64,000 nucleotides of DNA. Source: Acanthosepion lycidas. Taxonomy: Eukaryota; Mollusca; Cephalopoda; Sepiida; Sepiidae. Every line of letters begins with the position of its first letter. Within the stretch, counting starts at the first letter, position 1. The translations under genes and the position numbers were made by a program. The stretch is taken from positions 58,723,292 through 58,787,291 of the forward strand of contig OZ010611.1 in NCBI GenBank assembly GCA_963932145.1, in the 5' to 3' direction. Below the pieces are notes generated by a model. The model had not been told where the DNA came from and made no database searches. It saw nothing but the letters and a program-made list of their open reading frames with translations. Positions 11,448 through 24,105 of the stretch are shown piece by piece.

Positions 11448-12655
11448 AGAGGCTAGGCCCCGCTCTAAATCTTGGTTGAAATTATTTTTCATTCTAATTA
11501 ATAGAAATGGAGTAGCGATCAAAGGTGTCGAATCAAACAACAGTGAGTTAGGAGAAAAAATTTGTGGGCACAAAATGGGTGATCAGTGTTTTATTCTCTT
11601 CTGTTTGTGCCTTGTCTTTAGCTTTTTCTTCTATATTTAACTTTATGTAGAGGCTAGGCCCCCCTCTAAATCTTGGTTGAAATCATTTTTCATTCTAATT
11701 AATAGAAATGGAGTAGCGTGCAATGGTTTCGTCTCATACAACTGTGAGTTAGCAGATAAAATTTGTGGGCACAAAATGGGTGATCAGAGTCTTATTCTCT
11801 TCTATTTATGCCTTGTCTTTAGCTTTTTCTTCTATATTTAACTTTATGTAGAGGCTAGGCCCCCCTCTAAATCTTGGTTGAAATTATTTTTCATTCTAAT
11901 TAATAGAAATGGAGTAGCGTGCAATGGTGTCGTCTCATACAACAGTGAGTTAGTAGAAAAAATTTGTTGGCACAAAATGGGTGATCAGTGTCTTATTCTC
12001 TTCTGTTTGTGCCTTGTCTTTAGCTTTTTCTTCTATATTTAACTTTATGTAGAGGCTAGGCCCCCCTCTAAATCTTGGTTGAAATTATTTTTCATTCTAA
12101 TTAATAGAAATGGAGTAGCGATCAAAGGTGTCGAATCAAACAACAGTGAGTTAGGAGAAAATATTTGTGGGCACAAAATGGGTGATCAGTGCCTTATTCT
12201 CTTCTGTTTGTGCCTTGTCTTTAGCTTTTTCTTCTATATTTAACTTTATGTAGAGGCTAGGCCCCCCTCTAAATCTTGGTTGAAATTATTTTTCATTCTA
12301 ATTCATAGAAATGGAGTAGCGTGCAATGGTTTCGACTCATACAACTGTGAGTTAGCAGATAAAATTTGTGGGCACAAAATGGGTGATCAGAGTCTTATTC
12401 TCTTCTGTTTATGCCTTGTCTTTAGCTTTTTCTTCTATATTTACCTTTATGTAGAGGCTAGGCCCCCCTCTAAATCTTGGTTGAAATTATTTTTCATTCT
12501 AATTCATAGAAATGGAGTAGCGTGCAATGGTGTCGTCTCATACAACAGTGAGGTAGGAGAAAAAATTTGTTGGCACAAAATGGGTGATCAGTGTCTTATT
12601 CTCTTCTGTTTGTGCCTTGTCTTTAGCTTTTTCTTCTATATTTAACTTTATGTAG
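11447..12655. repeat. 3-unit tandem duplication (603 bp)
   Basis: The rare combination GATCAAAGGTGTCGAATC occurs twice, 603 bp apart (TCGAATC at 11528 and 12131). Each is followed by a unit with ATGGTTTCG, AACTGTGAGTTAGCAGATAA and GATCAGAGTCTTATTC. The second copy contains the TTTACC variant that removes the usual stop and yields a two-unit open frame at 12280-12645; that frame is not a gene. Confidence 0.75.
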
Positions 12656-13578
12656 AGGCTAGGCCCCACTCTAAATCTTGGTTGAAATTATTTTTCATTC
12701 TAATTCATAGAAATGGAGTAGCGTGCAATGGTGTCGTCTCATACAACAGTGAGGTAGGAGAAAAAATTTGTTGGCACAAAATGGGTGATCAGTGTCTTAT
12801 TCTCCTCTGTTTGTGCCTTGTCTTTAGCTTTTTCTTCTATACTTAACTTTATGTAGAGACTAGGCCCCCCTCTAAATCTTGGTTGAAATTATTTTTCATT
12901 CTAATTCATAGAAATGGAGTAGCTTGCAATGGTTTCGTCTCATACAACAGTGAGGTAGGAGAAAAAAATTTATTGGCACATAATGGGTGATCAGTGTCTT
13001 ATTCTCTTCTGTTTGTGCCTTGGCTTTAGCTTTTTCTTCTATATTTAACTTTATGTAGAGGCTAGGCCCCCCTCTAAATCTTGGTTGAAATTATTTTTCA
13101 TTCTAATTAATAGAAATGGAGTAGCGTACAATGGTGTCGTCTCATACAACTGTGAGTTAGCAGATAAAATTTGTGGGCACAAAATGGGTGATCAGTGTCT
13201 TATTCTCTTCTGTTTATGCCTTGTCTTTAGCTTTTTCTTCTATATTTAACTTTATGTAGAGGCTAGGCCCCCCTCTAAATCTTGGTTAAAATTATTTTTA
13301 ATTCTAATTAATAGAAAAGGAGTAGTGTGCAATGGTGTCGTCTCATACAACTGTGAGTTAGCAGATAAAAGTTGTGGGTACAAAATGTGTGATCAGTGAC
13401 TTATTCTCTTCTGTTTATGCCTTGTCTTTAGCTTTTTCTTCTATATTTAACTTTATGTAGAGGCTAGACCGCTTTCTAAATCTTGGTTGAATTTATTTTT
13501 CATTCTAATTCATAGAAATGGAGTAGCGTGCAATGGTGTCGTCTCATACAACAGTTAGGTAGGAGAAAAAATTTGTTG
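12655..13578. repeat. Satellite units, mixed C-type variants
   Basis: Four to five units that change from GAGGTAGG/TTGTTGG forms to AACTGTGAGTTAGCAGATAA forms. No higher-order order is visible and no other sequence is present. Confidence 0.85.
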
Positions 13579-14583
13579 GCACAAAATGGGTGATCAGTGT
13601 CTTATTCTCTTCTGTTTGTGTCTTGACTTTAGCTTTTTCTTCTATATTTAACTTTATGTAGAGGCTAGGCCGGCCTCTAAATCTTGGTTGAAATTATTTT
13701 TCATTCTAATTAATAGAAATGGAGTAGCGTGCAATGGTGTCGTCTCAGACAACAGTGAGTTAGTAGAAAAAATTTGTGGGCACAAAATGGGTGATCAGTG
13801 TCTTATTCTCATCTGTTTGTGCCTTGTCTTTACCTTTTTCTTCTATATTAACTTTATGTAGAGGATAGGCCCCCCTCTAAATCTTGGTTGAAATTATTTT
13901 TTATTCTGATTCATAGAAATGGAGTAGCATGCAATGGTGTCATCTCATACAACAGGGAGTTAGGAGAAAAAATTTGTGGGCACAAAATAGGTGAGCAGTG
14001 TCTTATTCTCTTCTGTTTGTGCCTTGTCTTTAGCTTTTTCTTCTATATTTAACTTTATGTAGAGGCTAGGCCACCCTCTAAATCTTGGTTGAAATTATTT
14101 TTCATTCTAATTCATAGAAATGGAGTAGCGTGCAATGGTGTCGTCTCATACAACAGTGAGGTAGGAGAAAAAATTTGTTGGCACAAAATGGGTGATCAGT
14201 GTCTTATTCTCTTCTGTTTGTGCCTTGTCTTTAGCTTTTTCTTCTATATTTAACTTTATGTAGAGGCTAGGCTCCCCTCTAAATCTTGGTTGAAATTATT
14301 TTTCATTCTACTTCATAGAAATGGAGTAGCGTGCATTGGTGTCGTCTCATACAACAGTGAGTTAGGAGAAAAAATTTGTGGGCACAAAATGGGTGATCAG
14401 TGTCTTATTCTCTTCTGTTTGTGCCTTGTCTTTAGCTTTTTCTTCTATATTTAACTTTATGTAGAGGCTAGGCCCCCCTCTAAATCTTGGTTGAAATTAT
14501 TTTTCATTATAATTAATAGAAATGTAGTAGCGTGCAATGGTGTCGTCTCATACAACTGTGAGTTAGCAGATAAAATTTGTGGG
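13578..14583. repeat. 5-unit higher-order repeat, copy 1 (1004 bp)
   Basis: Starts inside a unit at GGGCACAAAATGGG and includes TCTTGACTTTAGC, CTAGGCCGGCCTC, CATCTGTTTGTGCC, a one-base deletion giving TATATTAAC, a unit with both CpGs changed (GTAGCATGC and GTGTCATCTC), a CTACTTCATAG unit and an ATTATAATTAATAG unit with ATGTAGTAG. The following 1004 bp repeat all of these at the same offset, including the deletion. Confidence 0.9.
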
Positions 14584-15611
14584 CACAAAATGGGTGATCA
14601 GTGTCTTATTCTCTTCTGTTTGTGTCTTGACTTTAGCTTTTTCTTCTATATTTAACTTTATGTAGAGGCTAGGCCGGCCTCTAAATCTTGGTTGAAATTA
14701 TTTTTCATTCTAATTAATAGAAATGGAGTAGCGTGCAATGGTGTCGTCTCAGACAACAGTGAGTTAGTAGAAAAAATTTGTGGGCACAAAATGGGTGATC
14801 AGTGTCTTATTCTCATCTGTTTGTGCCTTGTCTTTACCTTTTTCTTCTATATTAACTTTATGTAGAGGATAGGCCCCCCTCTAAATCTTGGTTGAAATTA
14901 TTTTTTATTCTGATTCATAGAAATGGAGTAGCATGCAATGGTGTCATCTCATACAACAGGGAGTTAGGAGAAAAAATTTGTGGGCACAAAATAGGTGAGC
15001 AGTGTCTTATTCTCTTCTGTTTGTGCCTTGTCTTTAGCTTTTTCTTCTATATTTAACTTTATGTAGAGGCTAGGCCACCCTCTAAATCTTGGTTGAAATT
15101 ATTTTTCATTCTAATTCATAGAAATGGAGTAGCGTGCAATGGTGTCGTCTCATACAACAGTGAGGTAGGAGAAAAAATTTGTTGGCACAAAATGGGTGAT
15201 CAGTGTCTTATTCTCTTCTGTTTGTGCCTTGTCTTTAGCTTTTTCTTCTATATTTAACTTTATGTAGAGGCTAGGCTCCCCTCTAAATCTTGGTTGAAAT
15301 TATTTTTCATTCTACTTCATAGAAATGGAGTAGCGTGCATTGGTGTCGTCTCATACAACAGTGAGTTAGGAGAAAAAATTTGTGGGCACAAAATGGGTGA
15401 TCAGTGTCTTATTCTCTTCTGTTTGTGCCTTGTCTTTAGCTTTTTCTTCTATATTTAACTTTATGTAGAGGCTAGGCCCCCCTCTAAATCTTGGTTGAAA
15501 TTATTTTTCATTATAATTAATAGAAATGTAGTAGCGTGCAATGGTGTCGTCTCATACAACTGTGAGTTAGCAGATAAAATTTGTGGGCACAAAATGGGTG
15601 ATCAGTGTCTT
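14584..15611. repeat. 5-unit higher-order repeat, copy 2
   Basis: Every private variant of copy 1 recurs 1004 bp later, including the shared one-base deletion. I found no difference until CTTAGTCTC near 15611, where copy 2 runs into sequence unlike copy 1. Such identity marks a very recent duplication. The exit sequence near 15600 resembles a unit at about 18481-18630, hinting at exchange with that part of the array. Confidence 0.9.
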
Positions 15612-18600
15612 AGTCTCTTCTGTTTGTGCCTTGTCTTTAGCTTTTTCTTCTATATTTAACTTTATGTAGAGGCTAGGCCCCCCTCTAAATCTTGGTTGAA
15701 ATTATTTTTCATTCTACTTCATAGAAATGGGGTAGTGTGCAATGGTGTCGTCTCATACAACAGTGAGTTAGCAGAAAAAATTTGTGGGCACAAAATGGGT
15801 GATAAGTGTCTTATTCTCTTCTGTTTATGCCTTGTCTTTAGCTTTTTCTTCTATATTTAACTTTATGTAGAGGCTAGGCCCACCTCTAAATCTTGGTTGA
15901 AATTATTTTTCATTCTAATTCATAGAAATGGAGTAGCGTGCAATGGTGTCGTCTCATACAACAGTGAGGTAGGAGAAAAAATTTGTTGGCACAAAATGGG
16001 TGATCAGTGTCTTATTCTCTTCTGTTTGTACCTTGTCTTTAGCTTTTTCTTCTATATTTAACTTTATGTAGAGGCTAGGCACCCCTCTAAATCTTGGTTG
16101 AAATTATTTCATTCTACTTCATAGAAATGGAGTAGCGTGCATTGGTGTCGTCTCATACAACAGTGAGTTAGGAGAAAAAATTTGTGGGCACAAAATGGGT
16201 GATCAGTGTCTTATTCTCTTCTGTTTGTGCCTTGTCTTTAGCTTTTTCTTCTATATTTAACTTTATGTAGAGGCTAGGCACCCCTCTAAAACTAGGTTGA
16301 AATTATTTTTCATTCTACTTCATAGAAATGGAGTAGCGTGCATTGGTGTCGTCTCATACAACAGTGAGTTAGGAGAAAAAATTTGTTGGCACAAAATGGG
16401 TGATCAGTGTCTTATTCTCTTCTGTTTGTGCCTTGTCTTTAGCTTTTTCTTCTATATTTAACTTTATGTAGAGGCTAGGCCCCCGCTCTAAATCTTGGTT
16501 GAAATTATTTCTCATTCTAATTAATAGAAATGGAGTAGCGTGGAATGGTGTCGTCTCATTCAACAGTGAGGTAGGAGAAAAAATTTGTTGGCACAAATGG
16601 GTGATCAGTGTCTTATTCTCTTCTGTTTGTGCCTTGTCTTTAGCTTTGTCTTCTATATTTAACTTTATGTAGAGGCTAGGCCCCCCTCTAAATCTTGGTT
16701 GAAATTATTTTTCATTCTAATTCATAGAAATGGAGTAGCGTGCAATGGTGTCGTCTCATAAAACAGTTAGGTAGGAGAAAAAATTTGTGGGCACAAAATG
16801 GGTGATCAGTGTCTTATTCTCTTCTGTTTGTGCCTTGTCTTTAGCTTTTTCTTCTATATTTAACTTTATGTAGAGGCTAGGCCCCTTTCTAAATCTTGGT
16901 TGGAATTATTTTTCATTCTAATTCATAGAAATGGAGTAGCGTGCAATGGTGTCGTCTCATACAACAATGAGGTAGGAGAAAAAATTTGTTGGCAAAAAAT
17001 GGGTGATCAGTGTCTTATTCTCTTCTGTTTGTGCCTTGTCTTTAGCTTTTTCTTCTATATTTAACTTTATGTAGAGGATAGGCCACCCTCTAAATCTTGG
17101 TTGAAATTATTTTTCATTCTAATTAATAGAAATGGAGTAGCGATAAAAAGTGTCGTCTCAAACAACAGTGAGTTAGGGGAAAAAATTTGTGGGCACAAAA
17201 TGGGTGATCAGTGTCTTATTCTCTTCTGTTTGTACCTTGTCTTTAGCTTTTTCTTCTATATTTAACTTTATGTAGAGGCTAGGCCCCCCTCTAAATCTTG
17301 GTTGAAATTATTTTCCATTCTAATTAATAGAAATGGAGTAGCGATCAAAGGTGTCGTCTCAAACAACAGTGAGTTAGGAGAAAAAATTTGTGGGCACAAA
17401 ATGGGTGATCAGTGTCTTATTCTCTTCTGTTTGTGCCTTGTATTTAGCTTTTTCTTCTATATTTAACTTTATGTAGAGGCTAGGCCCCTTTCTAAATCTT
17501 GGTTGAAATTATTTTTCATTCTAATTAATAGAAATGGAGTAGCATGCAATGGTGTCGTCTCATACAACTGTGAGTTAGTAGTTAAAATTTGTGGGCACAA
17601 AATGGGTGAGCAGTGTATTATTCTCTTCTGTTTATGCCTTGACTTTAGCTTTTTCTTCTATATTTAACTTTATGTAGAGGCTAGGCCCCCCTCTAAATCT
17701 TGGTTGAAATTATTTTTCATTCTAATTCATAGAAATGGAGTAGCGTGCAATGGTGTCGTCTCATACAACAGTGAGGTAGGAGAAAAAATTTGTTGGCACA
17801 AAATGGGTGATCAGTGTCTTATTCTCTTCTGTTTGTGCCTTGTCTTTAGCTTTTTCTTCTATATTTAACTTTATGTAGAGGATAGGCCCCCCTCTAAATC
17901 TTGGTTGAAATTATTTTTTATTCTGATTCATAGAAATGGAGTAGCATGCAATGGTGTCATCTCATACAACAGTGAGTTATGAGAAAAAATTTGTGGGCAC
18001 AAAATCGGTGATCAGTGTCTTATTCTCTTCTGTTTCTGCCTTGTCTTTAGCTTTTTCTTCTATAATTAACTTTATGTAGAGGCTAGGCCACCCTCTAAAT
18101 CTTGGTTGAAATTATTTTTCATTTTAATTCATAGAAATGGAGTAGCGTGCAATAGTGTCGTCTCATACAACAGTGAGTTAGTAGAAAAAATTTGAGGGGC
18201 ACAAAATGGGTGATCAGTGTCTTATTCTCTTCTGTTTGTACCCTGTCTTTGGCTTTTTCTTCTATATTTAACTTTATGTAGAGGCTAGGCCCCCCTCTAA
18301 ATCTTGGTTGGAATTATTTTTCATTCTAATTCATAGAAATGGAGTAGCGTGCAATCGTGTCGTCTCATACAACAGTGAGGTAGGAGAAAAAATTTGTTGG
18401 CACAAAATGGGTGATCAGTGTCTTATTCTCTTCTGTTTGTGCCTTGTCTTTAGCTTTTTCTTCTATATTTAACTTTATGTAGAGGCTAGGCCCCCCTCTA
18501 AATCTTGGTTGAAATTATTTTTCATTCTAATTAATAGAAATGTAGTAGCGTGCAATGGTGTCGTCTCATACAACTGTGAGTTAGCAGATAAAATTTGTGG

Positions 18601-18680
18601 GCACAAAATGGGTGATCAGTGTCTTAGTCTCTTCTGTTTGTGCCTTGTCTTTAGCTTTTTCTTCTATATTTAACTTTATG
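15611..18680. repeat. Satellite units, mixed; CTACTTCATAG family appears
   Basis: About 15 units. CTACTTCATAG replaces CTAATTCATAG in several units (about 15710, 16110, 16310). A unit at about 16480 has an extra base in the C-run (CCCCCGCTC), which joins two minus-strand frames and creates the spurious open frame at 16369-16596. Another unit near 16110 has lost T residues, giving ATTATTTCATTC. The variant GTGGAATGG with CATTCAACAG appears at about 16530 and returns at 19.9, 20.96, 23.17 and 27.39 kb. Confidence 0.85.
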
Positions 18681-19490
18681 TAGAGGCTAGGCCCACCCTC
18701 TTCATCTTGGTTGAAATTATTTTTCATTCTACTTCATAGAAATGGAGTAGCGTGCAATGGTGTCGTCTCATACAACAGTGAGTTAGGAGAAAAAATTTGT
18801 TGGCACAAAATGGGTGATCAGTGTCTTATTCTCTTCTGTTTGTGCCTTGTCTTTAGCTTATTCTTCTATATTTAACTTTATGTAGAGGCTAGGCACCCCT
18901 CTAAATCTTGGTTGAAATTATTTTTCATTCTACTTCATAGAAATGGGGTAGCGTGCAATGGTGTCGTCTCATACAACAGTGAGTTAGGAGAAAAAATTTG
19001 TGGGCACAAAATGGGTGATAAGTGTCTTATTCTCTTCTGTTTGTGCCTTGTCTTTAGCTTTTTCATCTATATTTAACTTTATGTAGAGGCTAGGCCCCCC
19101 TCTAAATCTTGGTTGAAATTATTTTTCATTCTACTTCATAGAAATGGAGTAGCGTGCAATGGTGTCGTCTCATACAACAGTGAGTTAGGAGAAAAAATTT
19201 GTTGGCAGAAAATGGGTGATCAGTGTCTTATTCTCTTCTGTTTGTGCTCTGTCTTTAGCTTATTCTTCTTTATTTAACTTTATGTAGAGGCTAGGCACCC
19301 CTCTAAATCTTGGTTGAAATTATTTTTCATTCTACTTCATAGAAATGGGGTAGCGTGGAATGGTGTCGTCTCATACAACAGTGAGTTAGGAGAAAAAATT
19401 TGTGGGCACAAAATGGGTGATAAGTGTCTTATTCTCTTCTGTTTGTGCCTTGTCTTTAGCTTTTTCTTCTATATTTAACTTTATGTAGAG
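18680..19490. repeat. 2-unit higher-order repeat (about 402 bp), two copies
   Basis: Pairs of units alternate. One has CTACTTCATAG, TTGTTGG and TTAGCTTATTCTTC; its partner has CTAGGCACCCCTC, ATGGGGTAGCG and GGTGATAAGTGTC. The pair occurs at about 18.68-19.09 kb and 19.09-19.49 kb. The same pair recurs at about 21.87-22.5 kb, 3013 bp (15 units) downstream of the first. Confidence 0.75.
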
Positions 19491-20700
19491 GCTAGGCCCA
19501 CCTCTAAATCTTGGTTGAAATCATTTTTCATTCTAATTCATAGAAATGGAGTAGCGTGCAATGGTGTCGTCTCATACAACAGTGAGGTAGGAGAAAAAAT
19601 TTGTTGGCACAAAATGGGTGATCAGTGTCTTATTCTCTTCTGTTTGTGCCTTGTCTTTAGCTTTTTCTTCTATATTTAACTTTATGTAGAGGCTAGGCCC
19701 ACCTCTAAATCTTGGTTGAAATTATTTTTCATTCTAATTAATAGAAATGGAGTAGAGATCAAAGGTGTCGTCTCAAACAACAGTGAGTTAGGAGAAAAAA
19801 TTTGTGGGTAGAAAATGGGTGATCAGTGACTTATTCTCTTCTGTTTGTGCCTTGTCTTTAGCTTTTTCTTCTATATTTAACTTTATGTAGAGGCTAGGCC
19901 CCCCTCTAAATCTTGGTTGAAATTATTTTTCATTCTAATTAATAGAAATGGAGTAGCGTGGAATGGTGTCGTCTCATTCAACAGTGAGGTAGGAGAAAAA
20001 ATTTGTTGGCACAAATTGGTGATCAGTGTCTTATTCTCTTCTGTTTGTGTCTTGTCTTTAGCTTTGTCTTCTATATTTAACTTTATGTAGAGGCTAGGCC
20101 CCCCTCTAAGTCTTGGTTGAAATTATTTTTCATTCTAATTCATAGAAATGGAGTAGCGTGCAATGGTGTCGTCTCATACAACAGTGAGTTAGGAGAAAAA
20201 ATTTGTGGGCACAAAATGGGTGATAAGTGTCTTATTCTCTTCTGTTTGTGCCTTGTCTTTAGCTTTTTCTTCTATATTTAACTTTATGTAGAGGCTAGGC
20301 CCACCTCTAAATCTTGGTTGAAATCATTTTTCATTCTAATTCATAGAAATGGAGTAGCGTGCAATGGTGTCGTCTCATACAACAGTGAGGTAGGAGAAAA
20401 AATTTGTTGGCACAAAATGGGTGATCAGTGTCTTATTCTCTTCTGTTTGTGCCTTGTCTTTAGCTTTTTCTTCTATATTTAACTTTATGTAGAGGCTAGG
20501 CCCACCTCAAAATCTTGGTTGAAATTATTTTTCATTCTAATTAATAGAAATGGAGTAGAGATCAAAGGTGTCGTCTCAAACAACAGTGAGTTAGGAGAAA
20601 AAATTTGTGGGTAGAAAATGGGTGATCAGTGACTTATTCTCTTCTGTTTGTGCCTTGTCTTTAGCTTTTTCTTCTGTATCTAACTTTATGTTGAGGCTAG
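19490..20700. repeat. 4-unit repeat (about 800 bp) with AAATCATTTTTC and AGAGATCAAAGG markers
   Basis: A unit with CTAGGCCCACCTC and GAAATCATTTTTC, followed by one with GTAGAGATCAAAGG, GGGTAGAAAATGGG and GATCAGTGACTT, occurs at about 19490 and again at 20291. Between them lie a GTGGAATGG unit and a CTAAGTCTTGG unit. The GAGATCAAAGG type has lost the first CpG through CG to AG. Confidence 0.75.
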
Positions 20701-23700
20701 GCCCCTTTCTAAATCTTGGTTGGAATTATTTTTCATTCTAATTCATAGAAATGGAGTAGCGTGCAATGGTGTCGTCTCATACAACAGTGAGTTGGGAGAA
20801 AATATTTGTGGGCACAAAATGTGTGATCAGTGTCTTATTCTCTGCTGTTTGTGCCTTGTCTTTAGCTTTTTCTTCTATATTTAACTTTATGTAGAGGCTA
20901 GGCCCCCCCTCTAAATCTTGGTTGAAATTATTTTTCATTCTAATTAATAGAAATGGAGTAGCGTGGAATGGTGTCGTCTCATTCAACAGTGTGGTAGGAG
21001 AAAAAATTTGTTGGCACAAATGGGTGATCAGTGTCTTATTCTCTTCTGTTTGTGTCTTGTCTTTAGCTTTGTCTTCTATATTTAACTTTATGTAGAGGCT
21101 AGGCCCCCCTCTAAGTCTTGGTTGAAATTATTTTTCATTCTAATTCATAGAAATGGAGTAGCGTGCAATGGTGTCGTCTCATACAACAGTGAGGTAGGAG
21201 AAAAATTTGTTGGCACAAAATGGGTGATGAGTGTCTTATTCTCTTCTGTTTGTGCCTTGTCTTTAGCTTTTTCTTCTATATTTAACTTTATGTAGAGGCT
21301 AGGCCCCTTTCTAAATCTTGGTTGGAATTATTTTTCATTCTAATTCATAGAAATGGAGTAGCGTGCAATGGTGCCGTCTCATACAACAGTGAGGTAGGAG
21401 AAAAAATTTGTTGGCACAAAATGGGTGATCAGTGTCTTATTCTCTTCTGTTTGTGCCTTGTCTTTAGCTTTTTCTTCTATATTTAACTTTATGTAGAGGC
21501 TAGGCCCCTTTCTAAATCTTGGTTGTAATTATTTTTCATTCTAATTCATAGAAATGGAGTAGCGTGCAATGGTGTCGTCTCATACAACTGTGAGTTAGGA
21601 GAAAAAATTTGTGGGCACAAAATGGGTGATCAGTGTCTTATTCTCTTCTGTTTGTGCCTTGTCTTTAGCTTTTTCTTCTATATTTAACTTTTTGTAGAGG
21701 CTAGGCCGACCTCTAAATCTTGGTTGAAATTATTTTTCATTCTAATTCATAGAAATGGAGTAGCGTGCAATGGTGTCGTCTCATACAACTGTGAGTTAGC
21801 AGATAAAATTTGTTGGCACAAAATGGGTGATCAGTGTCTTATTCTCTTCTGTTTGTGCCTTGTCTTTAGCTTATTCTTCTATATTTAACTTTATGTAGAG
21901 GCTAGGCACCCCTCTAAATCTTGGTTGAAATTATTTTTCATTCTACTTCATAGAAATGGGGTAGCGTGCAATGGTGTCGTCTCATACAACAGTGAGTTAG
22001 GAGAAAAAATTTGTGGGCACAAAATGGGTGATAAGTGTCTTATTCTCTTCTGTTTGTGCCTTGTCTTTAGCTTTTTCTTCTATATTTAACTTTATGTAGA
22101 GGCTAGGCCCCCCTCTAAATCTTGGTTGAAATTATTTTTCATTCTACTTCATAGAAATGGAGTAGCATGCAATGGTGTCGTCTCATACAACAGTGAGTTA
22201 GGAGAAAAAATTTGTTGGCACAAAATGGGTGATCAGTGTCTTATTCTCTTCTGTTTGTGCTCTGTCTTTAGCTTATTCTTCTTTATTTAACTTTATGTAG
22301 AGGCTAGGCACCCCTCTAAATCTTGGTTGAAATTATTTTTCATTCTACTTCATAGAAATGGAGTAGCGTGGAATGGTGTCGTCTCATACAACAGTGAGTT
22401 AGGAGAAAAAATTTGTGGGCACAAAATGGGTGATAAGTGTCTTATTCTCTTCTGTTTGTGCCTTGTCTTTAGCTTTTTCTTCTATATTTAACTTTATGTA
22501 GAGGCTAGGCCCACCTCTAAATCTTGGTTGAAATCATTTTTCATTCTAATTCATAGAAATGGAGTAGCGTGCAATGGTGTCGTCTCATACAACAGTGAGG
22601 TAGGAGAAAAAATTTGTTGGCACAAAATGGGTGATCAGTGTCTTATTCTCTTCTGTTTGTGCCTTGTCTTTAGCTTTTTCTTCTATATTTAACTTTATGT
22701 AGAGGCTAGGCCCCCTCTAAATCTTGGTTGAAATTATTTTTCATTCTAATTCATAGAAATGGAGTGGCGTGCAATGGTGTCGTCTCATACAACAGTGAGG
22801 TAGGAGAAAAAATTTGTTGGCAAAAAATGGGTGATCAGTGTCTTATTCTCTTCTGTTTGTGCCTTGTCATTAGCTTTTTCTTCTATATTTAACTTTATGT
22901 AGAGGCTAGGCCCCCCTCTAAATCTTGGTTGAAATTATTTTTCATTCTAATTAATAGAAATGGAGTAGAGATCAAAGGTGTCGTCTCAAACAACAGTGAG
23001 TTAGGAGAAAAAATTTGTGGGTAGAAAATGGGTGATCAGTGTCTTATTCTCTTCTGTTTGTGCCTTGTCTTTAGCTTTTTCTTCTATATTTAACTTTATG
23101 TAGAGGCTAGGCCCCCCCTCTAAATCTTGGTTGAAATTATTTTTCATTCTAATTAATAGAAATGGAGTAGCGTGGAATGGTGTCGTCTCATTCAACAGTG
23201 AGGTAGGAGAAAAAATTTGTTGGCACAAATGGGTGATCCGTGTCTTATTCTCTTCTGTTTGTGCCTTGTCTTTAGCTTTGTCTTCTATATTTAACTTTAT
23301 GTAGAGGCTAGGCCCCCCTCTAAATCTTGGTTGAAATTATTTTTCATTCTAATTCATAGAAATGGAGTAGCGTGCAATGGTGTCGTCTCATACAACAGTG
23401 AGTTAGGAGAAAAATTTGTTGGCACAAAATGGGTGATGAGTGTCTTATTCTCTTCTGTTTGTGCCTTGTCTTTAGCTTTTTCTTCTATATTTAACTTTAT
23501 GTAGAGGCTAGGCCCCTTTCTAAATCTTGGTTGGAATTATTTTTCATTCTAATTCATAGAAATGGAGTAGCGTGCAATGGTGCCGTCTCATACAACAGTG
23601 AGGTAGGAGAAAAAATTTGTTGGCACAAAATCGGGGATCAGTGTCTTATTCTCTTCTGTTTGTGCCTTGTCTTTAGCTTTTTCTTCTATATTTAACTTTA

Positions 23701-24105
23701 TGTAGAGGCTAGGCCCCTTTCTAAATCTTGGTTGTAATTATTTTTCATTCTAATTCATAGAAATGGAGTAGCGTGCAATGGTGTCGTCTCATACAACTGT
23801 GAGTTAGGAGAAAAAATTTGTGGGCACAAAATGGGTGATCAGTGTCTTATTCTCTTCTGTTTGTGCCTTGTCTTTAGCTTTTTCTTCTATATTTAACTTT
23901 ATGTAGAGGCTAGGCCGACCTCTAAATCTTGGTTGAAATTATTTTTCATTCTAATTCATAGAAATGGAGTAGCGTGCAATGGTGTCGTCTCATACAACAG
24001 TGAGTTAGGAGAAAAAATTTGTGGGCACAAAATGGGTGATCAGTGTCTTATTCTCTTCTGTTTGTGCCTTGTCTTTAGCTTTTTCTTCTATATTTAACTT
24101 TATGT
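20291..24105. repeat. 11-unit higher-order repeat (offset about 2210 bp)
   Basis: Ordered markers at 20291 (AAATCATTTTTC), about 20960 (GTGGAATGG), about 21297 (TTGGTTGGAATT with GGTGCCGTC), 21496 (TTGGTTGTAATT) and about 21697 (CTAGGCCGACCTC) recur at 22501, about 23170, about 23506, 23705 and about 23905. The offsets are 2209-2210 bp. Several inner units differ, and the 2-unit pair at 21.87-22.5 kb sits inside the span, so this is a nested and partly rearranged repeat. Confidence 0.75.

Noticed and set aside
12280-12645. 121-codon plus-strand open frame, with similar frames at 30069-30269, 52509-52826 and 55677-56042
   Set aside because: The translation is a 67-residue repeat made by two satellite units in which the usual TAA at unit positions 190-192 has mutated. 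No signal of selection is visible, neighbouring units carry frameshifts, and the hydrophobic stretches simply reflect the T-rich tail.
16369-16596. 75-codon minus-strand open frames here and at 20777-21019, 23001-23228, 34647-34874, 36658-36885 and 39272-39499
   Set aside because: Each spans a unit with one extra base in the C-run (for example CCCCCGCTC, seven C, or CTAGATCCCC) that links two frames. They are recurrent artefacts of one satellite variant, copied by block duplication.
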